Assembly: GCA_013399115.1 (NCBI GenBank)
Contig: VXAA01004252.1
Coordinates: 124,001-188,000 of the forward strand
DNA length: 64,000 nucleotides
Reading direction: 5' to 3'
DNA from: Anseranas semipalmata
Taxonomy: Eukaryota; Chordata; Aves; Anseriformes; Anseranatidae
Every line of letters starts with the position of its first letter. Within the stretch, counting starts at the first letter, position 1. Shown here in pieces: positions 11,634-25,279 of this stretch. The notes beneath the pieces were generated by a model, which did not search any database, had not been told where the DNA came from, and was given only the letters and a program-made list of their open reading frames with translations. The position numbers and the translations under genes are program-made.

Positions 11634-14600
11634 CTGGGAAAAAAAAAATAAAAATCCATCACACGGATACTATATGTGGAAAAAACAGATCTGTCACACT
11701 GATGTTCTAAACTGGCACAAGGGACGAAAAAAATACTGCTACTGCAAGGACTTGCCAACTGCAATTTTACTGCTAACTTTTAAATATTTGATTTTATCAA
11801 CTTTCATTTCAGAAAAGTGATGTTACACTATCCTTTACAAAACCTGAATTTAAAATTACATCTGTTCTAATTACCAGTGTGCACATCAGGCCACCTCTGG
11901 ATATGTTAAGTAGCATCATTACTTTTATTGAAAATGTCAGGAAAAAGTGAAGTGCTGCTGAAAATGATATGACTAGGAAAATTCACTCCTTCTAATGGCA
12001 AGGACACATGAACAAATCACCACAAAGTACGGTGTGCTTCTGTTTCTCCATGATAACCATGTGTGCTCTCACCCATGTGTGCTCTCATCCCCCACCACAC
12101 TCAAGGGGAACTCATCTTTCTCACACTGAGCAGTCAAGTCAGCACAGAGCAATACCATGTGCGTATGGTGTCCATATGTGAAGTTACCACTGTAGCTCAA
12201 AAATCAACGTTAGACAGAAGCACAATACCAAATATGCATACTTCATATCCTGGCACCTGGTCGCCGCAGTCATTAAAGCATTTTTCATTACACAAGGTTG
12301 ATGGCCCAGGGCCCAGGGCGTTCTTCCTCCCTGCATTCCATTCCGCAAATTCAATTAAAGAGGATATTATTCTTCACCTCCTTCCCAAGCCCGGCACTGA
12401 TAAACCCCCACGTAGCAAAACACAGAAAAGCACTATGTTTCTATGATGGATGAGGTAATTTCTAGCTGTATTAAACAGTTTTTATTCCAGAGGAAATATG
12501 GTGAGAAATAGCCTACTGCTTGACAGCGTTAGTTGACTGAGTAGTTTTGATTAGATAACATTTTCTTCGTTTTTCATCTTTTTACTCATTTGAAGACCAG
12601 CTAAGAAAATGTCAAATAAATAGATATAATCTCCCTACCCCCCACGCAATACAGGGCAGATGATCGTCTTCCGTTCTCATTTGCTGACATCAAGCACTAT
12701 CTGAGCTCACGCCTCTGCTGACTTTCTTTGACATTTTCAAAAAACACCATTAATTGAAAATCAAAACACCACACTGCATAAAAACATAGTGTTTTGTGTG
12801 CTATCATCTATTTCCTAAACTCACAGAGACCATCTTTGTGCATCTTTTTTCTACAGAGAGAAGGGAAATCACAAATGGAACAGACTAAGTCTAGTTTTCA
12901 AGTAACATTTCTCTTTAGGTCAGTCTGAATGGTCTGGATTGTCAGAATTAGAAAGTAGCTACTTTTCCAAATTTTTACCTGAAAGTAAAGCATGTTTCTT
13001 AAAAACACAGACAAAATTTAAATTCGTACTGGGAGCTGAAGCAGTACAGTGAAATGACAGCAATATCGGAACATCTTTAGCACAATATATAATCCAATAC
13101 AGTTTCCTCCTGTAACTATATGAGAATTTGTAACTGTGCAGCACTCTCAGCATGGGCAAGTAAGAGGTCGGCTGGAAAACTTGGTGTTATAAAAGTACAT
13201 TTTAGATATGAAAACATTCAGCAAACAGGAAAAGCATCAGAGTTGCAACAGATAACCTCAGTTTTGGCACTGCACAAATGCTTTCCACTTGATTTTTTTT
13301 TTTTAATAGTCAATCGCTTTATTGCCAAACTGCAGTCGTTACTAGTTTTGTCTTTCGTTTTGCCTACAAAGCATTTGTGCTCCTGTCTGTTAATTACTTT
13401 CATAAATCAAAACTTTAGTTTCGTGATTTACCCAGAACAACTTCACCAGAGGAATGTTAATGCACACAACTGACCCTCAGAAGGACCATTTTATGCAAGT
13501 GTGCACCTTACATACATCCCTTGTTTGTACTGTAATTCATTATTTATAATCATCTAATAGACTTACTTTGCTCTCATTTGACAGTAGCTACTGAATGGTA
13601 CATTTTAAAAACAAAATGCTGCAAAAGAGCAGCTCTCAAAGTGACAATATTCAAGGAATTTCCTACCTGAGAGAAGAAAAGAAACAGAACGAAGCCTCAG
13701 AAGCTGAGAAGCTGGAGGGGGAAGCCCTAACAAAGAGATGATGCATGCTCCGAAGACTTTTTAATCTGGGGATAGATAACACAAGAGACAACCACAGATG
13801 CAGACAGGCAGGAAGGCAGAAGCAAACTGTAGGAACACTCATCAGGAGACAACACCTAACTTTGCATCAATTCTGCTGCAGAAGCCAAGGAGAAAAGAGT
13901 TTCATGGAGAAATGCAAGTGTTTTGATAGATGATTATAGGGAACACCCCTTTTGAAGGTGCCATGGAAGGACGGCAGGCATGATCCCCGCCACCCCGAGC
14001 ACCAGCATACATCCATGCCGTGCTCACCATCGCTGAGGTGACCGGCGGCAACCCACAGCTTCCTCCAGCACAAGCATTCGGCTCAGACCAAGACAAAAAC
14101 ACCAGATCGTTCTCATTTCCACCTCCTGAAGTGATGACGGTGAACATTTTAGGAAATGACTGTTTGATTCTGCAAACAGAATTTTTACTGTTGGTGGGTA
14201 GGAGTGTTCGCCAGTTCCATCAAGAAAACAATGCCTCCTGCAAGTATCTGCACGATGGTGTAACACTACTAGGTTGATGTAATTTTCATTCAGAAAAGCA
14301 AGCAGCATGCCCAATACAATTTTTGGTGAAAAAACCAATTAAAGGAACCAAACCAATTTCAGATTTGATTGTTTTTGCTATATGCAAATATGCACATGTA
14401 AAACATTTCTAGGGTAAATATTTCATTTAACTTTAAATTGAGATGAGTGACATTGAGAGAATTGTTTGGCTATATTTCCATTTTTATTTTGCGAGAAATA
14501 TTGAAAGAACAAAGCAAAGCAAAACCAGGCAGAAAGTCTAACATGCTAACATATTTGTAATTCAAAACAGGTAGAAAAAGGCAACTCTGCTATGTTCAAA

Positions 14601-14751
14601 TTGTTGCTGTTCTGCTGACAATAGCAACTTCCAGCTGTTACATGGATTCATCTGCTATCTTGTCCATTGTTCGATTCCAGGTTCTTATACAAAGAAATTG
14701 AATTATAAAACCCAAATCAAGTACACGTGAACACACAAATAAATAAAAATT

Positions 14752-15137
14752 CTGCACTGCAGCCTGTGGGAGGGACCCACGTTGGAGCAGGGGAGAAGTG
14801 CAGGAAGGAGCAGCAGAGAGGAGCTGCTATGGACTGACCACAGCCCCCATTCCCCATCCCCCTGCCCTGCCTGGGGCTGGGAGAGGAGTGAAGTTGTGCC
14901 GTTTTGTCTTTTTTTTCTCCTCACTACACAAATCTATTTTCATTGGCAATTAATTAAATTAATTTTCCTTAAGCCAAGTCTGCTTCACCCGTGATGGTAA
15001 CTGGTGAACGATCGCCCTGTCTTTCTGTCAACACAAGAGCCTTTCCATCATGTTTTCTCCCCTGTCCTGTTGAGGTAAGGGGAATGAATGAGTGGCTGGG
15101 TGGGGGTTTAGCTGCTGGCCAAGGTGAACCCACCACA
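14752..15137 (+). mobile_element. Avian endogenous retrovirus LTR fragment
   Basis: The block reads from GTGGGAGGGACCCACGTTGG through CCCCCATTCCCCATCCCCCT, an AT-rich ATTAATTAAATTAATTTTCC segment, CCCGTGATGGTAACTGGTGA, CATGTTTTCTCCCCTGTCC and ends near GTGAACCCACCACA. I recognise this order from LTRs of a widespread bird endogenous retrovirus group (ERVL-like; exact family not assigned). The polyadenylation-type AT segment followed by a U5-like tail ending in CA supports plus orientation, antisense to the ACAD gene. It appears 5'-truncated and no internal retroviral genes flank it, so it is a solo or partial LTR. Boundaries are approximate. Confidence 0.65.
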
Positions 15138-16026
15138 CCATGGTCAGTATATTAGCCTGTGCTTTTCTGCTAACCATTACCGAACATTAGTTTAACCTGA
15201 GGAAAAAAAGCTCCTTATTTTATATGCAGCAATTTGTTTCTACACTGTGAAGATTGTGACACTTCCACTGGAGTGGGAGCCCAAGATAAAACAGTGAGTT
15301 TTAATAAATGTATTTTCTAAGTGATAAAGATATTCATTCTTCCAGGAAATCTGATAATTTGGGGTACCAGGACTTACATATATGAATGTAGGCAGACAGC
15401 AAAGATGATGTCCAAAAATACAAATAAAAAAGCAAGACCATCTGATCTTCAGCTGCACCATATGAAATCAGAAATGCTGCTGAGAAGATCAGTGGGGAAA
15501 ATAGTCAAAGGTGAAGAATGTCTGCAAAAAAGGACTTACAAAAGCAAATGAGAAGCTGAGGACTTCCATACGATCATTTTATTTTTGTGAAGACTAACAG
15601 GTTTCTTGTCCTGTGTTCAGCTACGAGCTCCCCGTTCAAACATGACTATTCAATGATGAGACAGGCCTGAAGGCTCCAGTCCAAATTTCGTAAGAGCTTT
15701 CCAGTGTTTCTATTTGGAAATTGCTTCTGAACCCCATCTATCAGCTGTCAGTTGGGTTTAGATCTGTAGTGAAAAGGATCTATAAGTGAGTTGTACCAAG
15801 GAGAAATGGGGGGGAGGGGTTTTCAGAGCATTTTAAGAATGTGAGTGAGCCTGAAAAGGAATGACGAAAACACAATACAGTCATATGGATAGCTGGATTT
15901 TCAATGCTGATATAATTTCTCTCGTTTTCTTACACAGCTTCCAAAGTTCACATAAGTTCTATCTATTCCGAAGTGGATCATGCAGTATTATTTCTACTAT
16001 TGCCACCTAACTCAATGTAAAAAAAC

Positions 16027-16047
16027 AACCAACCAACCAACCAACCA
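16027..16047. repeat. (AACC)n microsatellite
   Basis: About five tandem AACC units follow an A-rich stretch. This is a short simple repeat with no evident role. Confidence 0.9.
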
Positions 16048-19000
16048 AAACCAACATGTGCTCTTATTTCTAGTGACTAGAAAGACAAATAAAACATGAA
16101 TCAACTCCCATTCTGAAGATAGGTCTGAGAGACTCCTACATCTGACACCAAGATGACAGAGTTAATTGCCAGTTTTCATCATAGCCTATGATTTTCAATC
16201 AACAGAAGCAAAATTTAAGTGTTCGAACCTTACTCACCTGTCACAAATATAGTTCAAGAATTTCAACTCCAGAAGACTACAAAGAGCCCTGAAGTTACGC
16301 AACTGCAAATGTCATCAGGCAGGACAGTATATAAATCCTACCATAATTCGCGTCCTCTTCTTTGCATAAAAGTAATTTAAAGAATTGCCAAAGGTATGCT
16401 CTCTATGTTGTTCAGTTTCCCACGAACCCATTCTGAAAAGTCTAGGCTGATCAAGATTGGAAGATACCTTTTCATTTTGGTTATTTGCTGCTTGCTAGGT
16501 GCAGGGACAAAAAAAACCTCTTATTTCACATAACAGAAACACTGTGAATCCACTTCAGCCTTGCTGAGATGAACACATAATTTTTTTTGTCTATTTCAAC
16601 TGGATCAACCCATGGGAAAAAAAACGAAAAAAAAACCACAACAATGACGATGACAAAAAACATAGAAAGAAACAAATAAAAAGTCTTGTACCAGATTCAA
16701 AGTTCCCCTCAGCAGATTAGCTTAGTTAGGTGCGTCAAACTCCCGCAGCTTGACCAAAAATTTGTCCTCAAGGAGGACAGATTATGGTGCTTTATAATTT
16801 TGTTTGGTTGATCCTAGAAAAATCACCACCACAGACAGTACTTGATCTCTCACAGATACTCACTATTTTATCCAAAAAATCCAAGGCAGATAAGGACCTC
16901 TTCTGTGAGCTAAAGTTTTAGTTGGTAATATTAGTCTTGTGATCCAGTATTCCTTGGAAAAGGAAAAATATGGACTGGCTGCTCATTGCTTTTCAAACAC
17001 ACATGGTTAGCAGCATCAGGACAATCCCCAAGCCACTGACAATGCAAATTCTGTGTTCCCACAACACTCATTACTATGTAAGTCATCCTTGGTGCCACTT
17101 CAGAAACACAATTTACTGAGATGGATAAGGTGATCAGATCCGTCTATTGTTGTTTTAGATTAAGACAGAGCTACGCTAGAAAACCCAGTAGAAATTTTTC
17201 TCACGGTGTAAAGATAAGAAACCCTTTATAAAAACAAGTAAACAGAACAAGCCACCAAGCAGGTAACACACGGGGCTGGGCCTAGCTGGGGGGCATGAAC
17301 ACATTTAAAGAGGGTTCAAAGCTGTCTAGGACTCTGCTTTGGAAAGCCAGGGCAATATATTTTAAATCACTGCTTGATAGCAGCTGCACCAGCTATCCTG
17401 TGACTTCCAAGGATCTCCCTCACAAATTTATAAGCTTGCTTTATTTTCTAAATGGACATGCAGCATGACTAACTGCCCTGTGAGCCAGCAATCACATCTG
17501 CATGTATCTTCAAACTCATAAGGATACCAGAGCTCTCTAGAAATCACGAAAAAAAAAAATGTATATAAACAATGTTACAGGGAAGGGAAGGCTAAGCTGC
17601 AAAATATAGATAGCATAAAACATGGCAACACAAGGAACAGCAACAGTGTGAAGAGACACTGCAGACAAAAAAAAAAGAAAAAAGAAAATCCAAGATTGCA
17701 TAGTGTCCTAAACAACAGCTGTTGCATCAGTTCTAATTCAGAGAAAAACTTGATGCAATCACTGCTCACAGATTCCGCAGTCTTTTTCTGCCGACTTTTA
17801 AGCTGATTATTTTTCCCCTTCAGCTCCGACCCAACACCAATTCCACAAAAGCTTACTTAAACCATCCTACATTTGTTTTAAAGTTAAAAAGTACAGATCT
17901 CAACTATTAAATGTTTGAAAATGTCAGTCCAACTAAATACCACAGCATGAAGAGAATAGGAAATAAACGCATGGAAAAATGAAACCAAGGGGAGTATTGG
18001 CTGAATATCACACCTCCTGAGCTTTGATGGCAGTCATGCTACCTCTCATGTGGTTTCTATTTGGGCAAAGTCGTAAACAAACCATAACCTTGGTTTCAAG
18101 AATACCACCTCTGCAACCTCCCTGCTGCTTGGGTCACAACCAGCAACAGCCGCCAAGCTCCTTACATAGGCTGAGCACAAACACTCCAACATGCTGCGTG
18201 TCCACCTAGTTTAAGCTGTGTTTGTGGATGCTAAGTTTAATTCTCTGAATCAGGCTCATCCAGCAGGGAATATTGCTCCCCTCCAACCCGAAGGTTGCCA
18301 CCCTTCTGACAAACAGGCAAACATTGCATCAACATCCTTTAACACGGTGCGTGTCCACTCCAGTCCTACTGACACCACTGTGAATCAGCCCTCAGGGTCA
18401 CTGAGATCTGCCTTCAGACTCGGTGAGACATCCATCAGCCCCATGTAAAATGTGCTCTTCCTCCCAAGAAGGCAACTGCACTGCTTGCAGCCAGCTTCTT
18501 TCAAATGTGTCCGTTCATTTTGAACCGATACTAATTGATTAATATTAATAAACATTACAATCAATCTCACACCTGAACAAGAGTGAGGTGGGTACAACAT
18601 CTTCACGAGCTGCCAGTATGCCTATTCAGGACTCTTCTCTCACAAAGTACTAAAAGAACATCACGTTACTCTGCATGGTGGCAAATTTTCCTCCAACAGG
18701 ATCTGATGGAGTGTGAATACATAAATAGGTATTTTAAGGAATGCACAGTAATGTACAGACATTCAACATCCTGTAGGTGAACAGGTCAAAGAAAACTGGA
18801 ATGGACTTAACAATAGACAGCACACAGACAGACCCCAAAGAACTACGGTTCAAGCACAAAGGAGTGAAAGGACTGAATACAAGTACATATGTTTGTAAGG
18901 AGTTTTTAGGTGCTTGATGAAAAGGTGCCAAGATTAGAAATCAGAAGAAATCGTACTCAGTTTTGTAGCAAACCCTATGACCAAAAAGCAGACTAATTAC

Positions 19001-22000
19001 TTTCATTTCTTCAAGGCAGCAGGACACACAGCCAATATTCAAAAGGTCCAGAGCTCATTCTGGCTATTCTGTATTCTACATAAATAATTAAACTGAAAAG
19101 CAATATTATGTGAACCAGGGATTAAACAGATTTATTAAATTTACTACTTATTAAAATTTCTATGCCAAGACTTAATAACAAGGGTGACTATTTACCAGCT
19201 GAAAATTGTGTTTAACGTTCTTTCCTAGAAAAGCTTTTGTTCAAGTCCAAGCTGATGAATAGCTTGTTGGAAACCCAGATTTGTCTGACATGGAAAATTT
19301 TAGCCATTTAGCTCACAATGTCACATCCAAAGATGTAAATTTTACTAGATTGCAAGTTCCAAAACTTGCAGTCTCCACATGGGGCTATAAACTGATAATT
19401 AAAAGGGGGTGGAGAGAAATTTGAGAAATGCTGGTTTTAAAAAAAACTCCAGCAAAACAAGGCTTTAGGAATGTGTGTACTGAGTAATACAACGGAGTTC
19501 AGATATCCTCTGGAGACAGCCTAGCGAGCAAAAGTTCAGCAGCACAGGACTCAAAACAGAAATAAACTGCAGGAGACTTCCACAGGACTTCTGATCAGCA
19601 CGGGTGTATAGGACCAAATGGTTTTCCAATGGCTGATCCCCAAAGTCCTTGAGAAGCTGGGCCAGTTACTAGGAAAAAAAATACCATGCCATCCCAAAAC
19701 ATCTGTCACACTGTAGATCAACATACTCCTAGCACTGTCACAGCGAACAAATTATTAAAGAGTCATCTATAAACTAATGTGACAGGCATAAGTATGCCCC
19801 TCTGTCATTAAGTAATTTCCTTATTTGCAGGTATTAACAGCCAAAATTATTTTCAGCTGGCAACATCTGCATCCACAGGGGTGACACAAATGCAGCAGAG
19901 AGCAATGGAAAACCTGTTCTGTATTTTGTGAGTTTGTGAAATCTGACTGGATTTGAAATCGCTTTGAGCTAGCAAAAGCAAAACAATACAAGAGCACCCC
20001 TATTTCTGGGCAATAGGCTGTGGTTAGCTCTCTAAGACAAAAAGCACATTTTCAGTTTTCCAGGAAACATCCTGAGTTTGATCTCAGACTGGAAAAAAAA
20101 GTCAAATAAAAATAAAAAATTCTGATTTTTTTATGACATGAAGTTGTATTCTTATTTCAGTTTTTTTTCCCCCAAATGGCAAACAAAGGAAATTTCATAA
20201 TAAAAAAAAAAACTTCTGTAATGAAAATGGAAGATTTTTTTAATGTCAAAACAGTGCATTTCCTCTTCTTTTTCTTCAGCAGAATAGATATTTCTGTAAA
20301 AGTGGCATGTTTCCATGCCTGATCTGTGCTTGGTAATTTTAATGGAAAAAACATTTCATTGACAACTATTGTTTGGCTCAAGGAGTGTGGACAAACACTT
20401 GAAGCACTATTCTAGAACCTGAAATATCTGGTTTAGTTCTCATTTCTGCCTCTGACTTTGTGTACATCCTTTCTCTTACGATGTCAGCCATGTTGTATCA
20501 TAAAATGGATTATCCCTCTCTGTTTGTAAAAATGCTAACACAACAGGATTCTAACCTGAACTGCAATCTGTAATGTGAAATATGCTACATCGCTATTTCC
20601 TTTTATTCACCTCGAAATTGGAGGGTGTGTCTTATATGGGATACTGGCCACAAGTGAAAGGACTGCCAGTATAGCGCAAAGCATGCCAGAAATCAAGTTC
20701 TCCATCCAAGTTTTCTTCAGAACTTTCTACTCAAAATATTGTATTATTTCTATGAGCACTCCAGCATCCTCTGTGCTATGCTCCAAAAAATTAACATTTA
20801 TTCAGATTATCGATTTCTTCTTATTGAATTGGTTTTAAATCAGTAACAGATGAGCATTCAAAGCAGTTGCAACTGTGAAAAGCAAGGCATTCCAAGTGGG
20901 AATGACAGTACCTAGCTGCAGAGCAGACAAAACTGTAACACAGTTTACTACTAAAAGAACTCATCAAGCTAATACATGCCTAATACATAATTATCCAACT
21001 GACATAATGAGGTCTATAGTATACGTACAGAATAACCTAGGACAAAAGGAACTTCTCTGTAGAAGTCAGACCTCTCCTAATCATGCATACTATCTCTAAA
21101 ACTTACAAATCACTCAGGAACTCGAGCAGGGATGTTCATGCATTCAGCTGCCACTCAGGAGCTCCAAGAACGTCAGAGGCTGGCTATTCACCTCAATCAT
21201 TTTATTTTTTTAAAAGTAGCTACACAACAAATCATATCTTAAATCCACGTTCTTAAAATATCACAGTGGAGTAACATAGCAATAAATGTATTCTTCAGGA
21301 AAACAATACCTTGAATATGTGGTCACATGGTAAAATTGCAAAGAAATTAAATTTTATTGCATATGCTGAATAATTCTGCTGAATATATTAAAACATATAT
21401 CGTATCGTATATATTCATACTTACAGGATGACTCTGAAACTGAGATTTAAAGTATTCATGTTCAAAAATAAAAGCAGCAAAAAGTTTATATGCATGGAAA
21501 AAATCTCCTTTTTCCCAGAAATTCAGAAATTATTGCAGGAGATATTTGAAAAATAGTCTTAGAAGTGCTGCCAAATACCTGAGTTATTGTCTTCATGGTT
21601 CAATGATGTAGCCAATAACATACCTTCCCTTCAGAAGAAAATTACCAGTGAGGCTGGAGCCTTCTCCTCCTGAGGAGACAAGTGCTCCAGAGCCACCAGG
21701 CTTCCCCCATCCCTCCCGCACATCTACAGGCAGATGGAAACTGGGGAGGATGAAGGAGGGAAAGGTAGCATTTCCATGAAGGAAAATGCACTTGTCAAAA
21801 CTATATATTATTACTATTTTTTTTAAGATTGTATTGTATCGTGCACTTTCCATTAGATCCATCTAATGGCAAACAATTTTAAAAACATGATAGGCTTGGC
21901 AACCATCCATCAGATACCAAGAGTTGATTACAGTGTCGTGTGCACTGTTTCTAAATGAGTCAGTGAAACATCTGAAATCGAAAAGGCCCAGTCAATTTAT

Positions 22001-22246
22001 CGGTACGTAGATGTAAGCATCTGCAGAAACAGAACATACAATTATAAAATTATGTTAATATATTAAGGCTTTTTGGCATGAGAGTTACATCCCTTTCCAT
22101 TTCATAGGCTCCCCATGCCAAAATTTTTAGAGGCACTATTTTAGAAACACATCCAACAGTCACACAAATACTTGTCTGAGTTTTCAAATGCCCCCAGCCA
22201 GCCAGCTGTAGCACACCAGGCTTCTGTAGCCTGGAGACCTTGCTTT

Positions 22247-22510
22247 GGTACGGGGAGGTACCGTCCCTCCCAGCTGCACGGGGCCACCGCCGCTGCTGGG
22301 CCTGCGGACTTGGCACGAAGCTGGCGCAGAGGCAAGGGATGCGCTGATGCCTCCACCGGAGCGGTTCCAGTTCAGGGGTGCCTTTCCTCCGCTAAGCTCT
22401 GATCTCGCACCCCTGGGACAACGCAGCACCTTCAGCGGCTCTGCGCGTCTTTGGGCTGGTGGGGGCTCGACTGCCTGCATGAACTGCCCGAGAGCCGCAC
22501 CAGCCGCTTA
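22247..22510. promoter_or_regulatory. Compact intronic CpG island
   Basis: I count about 21 CpG dinucleotides in roughly 260 bp, against long CpG-free stretches on both sides. G+C is visibly near 60-65 %. The island starts with an inverted repeat (GGTAC at 22247-22251, GTACC at 22258-22262) and ends near AGCCGCTTAAATC. Several overlapping open frames of 70-98 codons on both strands reflect GC content and carry no motif. CpG islands of this type usually mark promoters. Here it could drive an alternative ACAD transcript starting upstream of exon B, an antisense or other non-coding RNA, or be a decayed insertion. No TATA box or clear first-exon donor was identified. Confidence 0.55.
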
Positions 22511-23134
22511 AATCTGTGAGGCAGCTTTTTCAGCAACAGTAGCATAATCAAATCCAGAGCTAGATGCAGAAGAAGCAACGCGGTACATAAGCAGCCACAG
22601 GTTTTAATCGGTGATCCATTCCAAAGCCTCTGCAATGTCCTACATGAAATTATAACAAACGTATTAAAACTCATAAGCTTTGCAATGTTGAGCACACTGC
22701 ATATCCTTTCAGTGCTGCATTGTTATCACGTTTTCCCTCCTTTTGTGGACTACAACTATTTGCTAATTCACTATGCTTAATGAAAAAACGGTTTACAGCA
22801 TTTCTCAGCATTAGGTAGTCTCAAATTGAGCAATTCTAGCAACTCCAAATTAAACAGTGAGCAAAGAAGCAGTGGTCATGCCTCCTTTATCCCAACTACA
22901 TCAGTATACTGAACCATGAGGAATGAGAAAGCCCACACCAAAACATCAGTTTACACTCAACTCTTGCTCTATCCTTAAAACAGTTGAGGAAATAACAAAA
23001 ACACTGTTCTTTGAATACTGTATGGCCTCAAAATTAGCAATAAGGTTTGAGACCATGCTATACTTCATTAAAACAATAAAAAGTTACATGAACTATTCCT
23101 CAAACATAAAGCTGACATTCTCTTTCCATTGGGG

Positions 23135-23158
23135 AAAAAAAAAAGAAAAAAAAAAAAG
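23135..23158. repeat. A-rich tract
   Basis: Runs of 10 and 12 A separated by one G form a low-complexity tract, closely followed by a T-run. No element body was recognised. Confidence 0.85.
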
Positions 23159-24445
23159 GCATTTTTTTCCTTCTGAAAAAGACCAAAGTAACTCCTAGGC
23201 TACGGCCTCATCACTTCAAGTCAGGGGACATAAAACAAGCCAAACATGAATTAATGTGTATCTTCTTACTTCAAAAAAACAAGAAACAAACAAACAAAAA
23301 ATAGTGGCTCATTTATTTTGTTCACATTTATGCAAACATGGTAACTGTAATGACTAAGCTACAGATTTTCTCTGCTTTTCTTACAACACCAAGTGTCAGT
23401 GAAGTCTTTTACTTCTTGTTTGAAATCCTTCTCACATTGTGACTGTAGCTAATTTTAGAGTAGCTCCAAATTTTAGAGTAGCATTGATAAAGGATGGACT
23501 AAAGTGAGACGCAATTAATTAAAGCAAGACATGAAAAATGCACCAAATACAAACTTACTGAAAGAGCAGGCTAAAACACAGACCTTAGCAATTACACTTT
23601 CAAACCAAACCAAGCCACTATCCTCTGCGTTTTAAGGAGGTTTACACAAAAGAATTAGATCCACTTCCTTATTGTGCATATTCTTCTTCTGTGTTACGAA
23701 TATTGCCATAAAGAGAAAAACAAACAAAACAAATAAAGAAACAAATCCTAAACTATTATCATTTTAGGGAAATTCCTGTGTTTTGGAGCTCTGCTGCTGT
23801 AGACTGAGGGTACCCTGTCTAATGTTTTACCGCTAGAAAATGTATCCCATTTGCCATTTAATCGCAATTCACTCTGCAAGATTTGGCTTGCTCTGATTTT
23901 GGTTGGTGCACTCAGAGTCCTGCTTAATCCAGCCCTGCAACTTGGAAGGCTGTGTGCAGCCTGTCAGCTTCCAGAAGAATTAGCCTTACGGCTAAATAAC
24001 TTTGAGCAAATAATAAAAATAACTAAAAACTGTATTATATCGGAATGAAGAGCTTTAACAAATTGGTTACTCTTATTAGATATCAAGTATGGATAAATCA
24101 AACATCACATCTTGATACGATTTTTATTTTTCTTCCAGTTGTTTTCCATCTCTTGGTGTGTCCTATGCTGACTTTCCAGAGCTAGGATCAATCTTCAGAC
24201 AAATCCCAACCTCTAGTTTGTGTTTCCCATGCTGACCTGGGATGAAACCTCTCCCTAATTTCCCGTCAACAGGTTCCCCTCAGTGCAAACTCAGCTCCGG
24301 GCACCATGCATCACCCAACCCTGTTCCTTATGCAACTGAACGTTTATCTTCTTTTTTTGCCACACTCAGGATGCTTTTGGAATGCCCTACTGAGATGAAT
24401 GGACATTGCTGATCTCATTGTTTCGATTATGAACACAGAAAAAAT

Positions 24446-24471
24446 GGGGCGGGGCGGGGGGGGGGGGGGGG
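24446..24471 (+). repeat. G-run with GC-box, possible G-quadruplex
   Basis: The sequence is GGGGCGGGGC followed by 16 consecutive G. It contains a perfect GC-box core and enough G-tracts to fold into a G-quadruplex on the plus strand, the template strand for the ACAD transcript. The exact length of the run is uncertain because homopolymers of G are error-prone in assemblies. Confidence 0.75.
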
Positions 24472-24626
24472 ACAACACCAAAACAAAAACAAATTCATAC
24501 AGATTTTACAGCTGGATCAGGAGATCCCTCTCTTTATCCTGCCAGCAATGGAGAATGTGCAACAACAAGGTTATATAGAACCTAATCATACTGGAATTTC
24601 ATTATCCCTAACGTTTCCCTGTTGAC

Positions 24627-24645
24627 TTTTTTTTTTTTTTTTTTT
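24627..24645. repeat. Poly(T) run, 19 bases
   Basis: An uninterrupted T run lies about 155 bp after the G-run. On the minus strand it is a poly(A) tract. The sequence on its minus-strand 5' side (about 24650-24800) is GC-richer than its surroundings and could be the body of a small unrecognised retroposed copy. Confidence 0.85.
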
Positions 24646-25263
24646 AACCTGATCTCTAGCTAAGTTTCTCAGCTGCGGCCAACAAGAGCCCAGCACTGTG
24701 CTCTGCTGAGCAAGAAGCCCTCACCTCCCCACGCTGCCTTGCTGCTGATGGTCAGGTTCCACCTTGGAAATGGAGGGTGCTACCTATTATCAGGTCACTC
24801 CTGCTGAGAAAACCACATTTGAATGAAAGGGACCAAACACTCATACCTCTTTTCCCTCATTTACACAATCATCTACCTTCATTTTTTATCTCCTTGCATA
24901 AGAAGAGCAGCATTTTGTGTACCTTTTAAATAAATGGCCAATGAGGCAATAAAGGCTTCGGAAGGTAATATACCACTGGATTTCTTTTAAAACATCTTAC
25001 TACTTAGGAAAAAAAAAACAACCCTTAGTGATGACAGCCTGATCCACAAAACTGATAAGAGGCATGGAAGTGGATGGCATGTGAGGAGAAAGTAATTTAG
25101 ACAAAGATACTTTTGCCTGCCATTTAAATTATTGAGTAGGTTATGGTCTCTATGGCAATAGAGATAGATGCTGCAAGTCTAACAGAAGTATAACAAGTAA
25201 GTCTCTTGATATACAAATAACAGGATTTTGCCACAATCTTGAAAAAGTCACAAGTTTTTTTTT

Positions 25264-25279
25264 NNNNNNNNNNNNNNNN
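25264..25279. other. Assembly gap (16 N)
   Basis: Sixteen unresolved bases follow a T run. This is a sequencing or assembly gap, not biology. The open frame running through it should be ignored. Confidence 0.99.
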
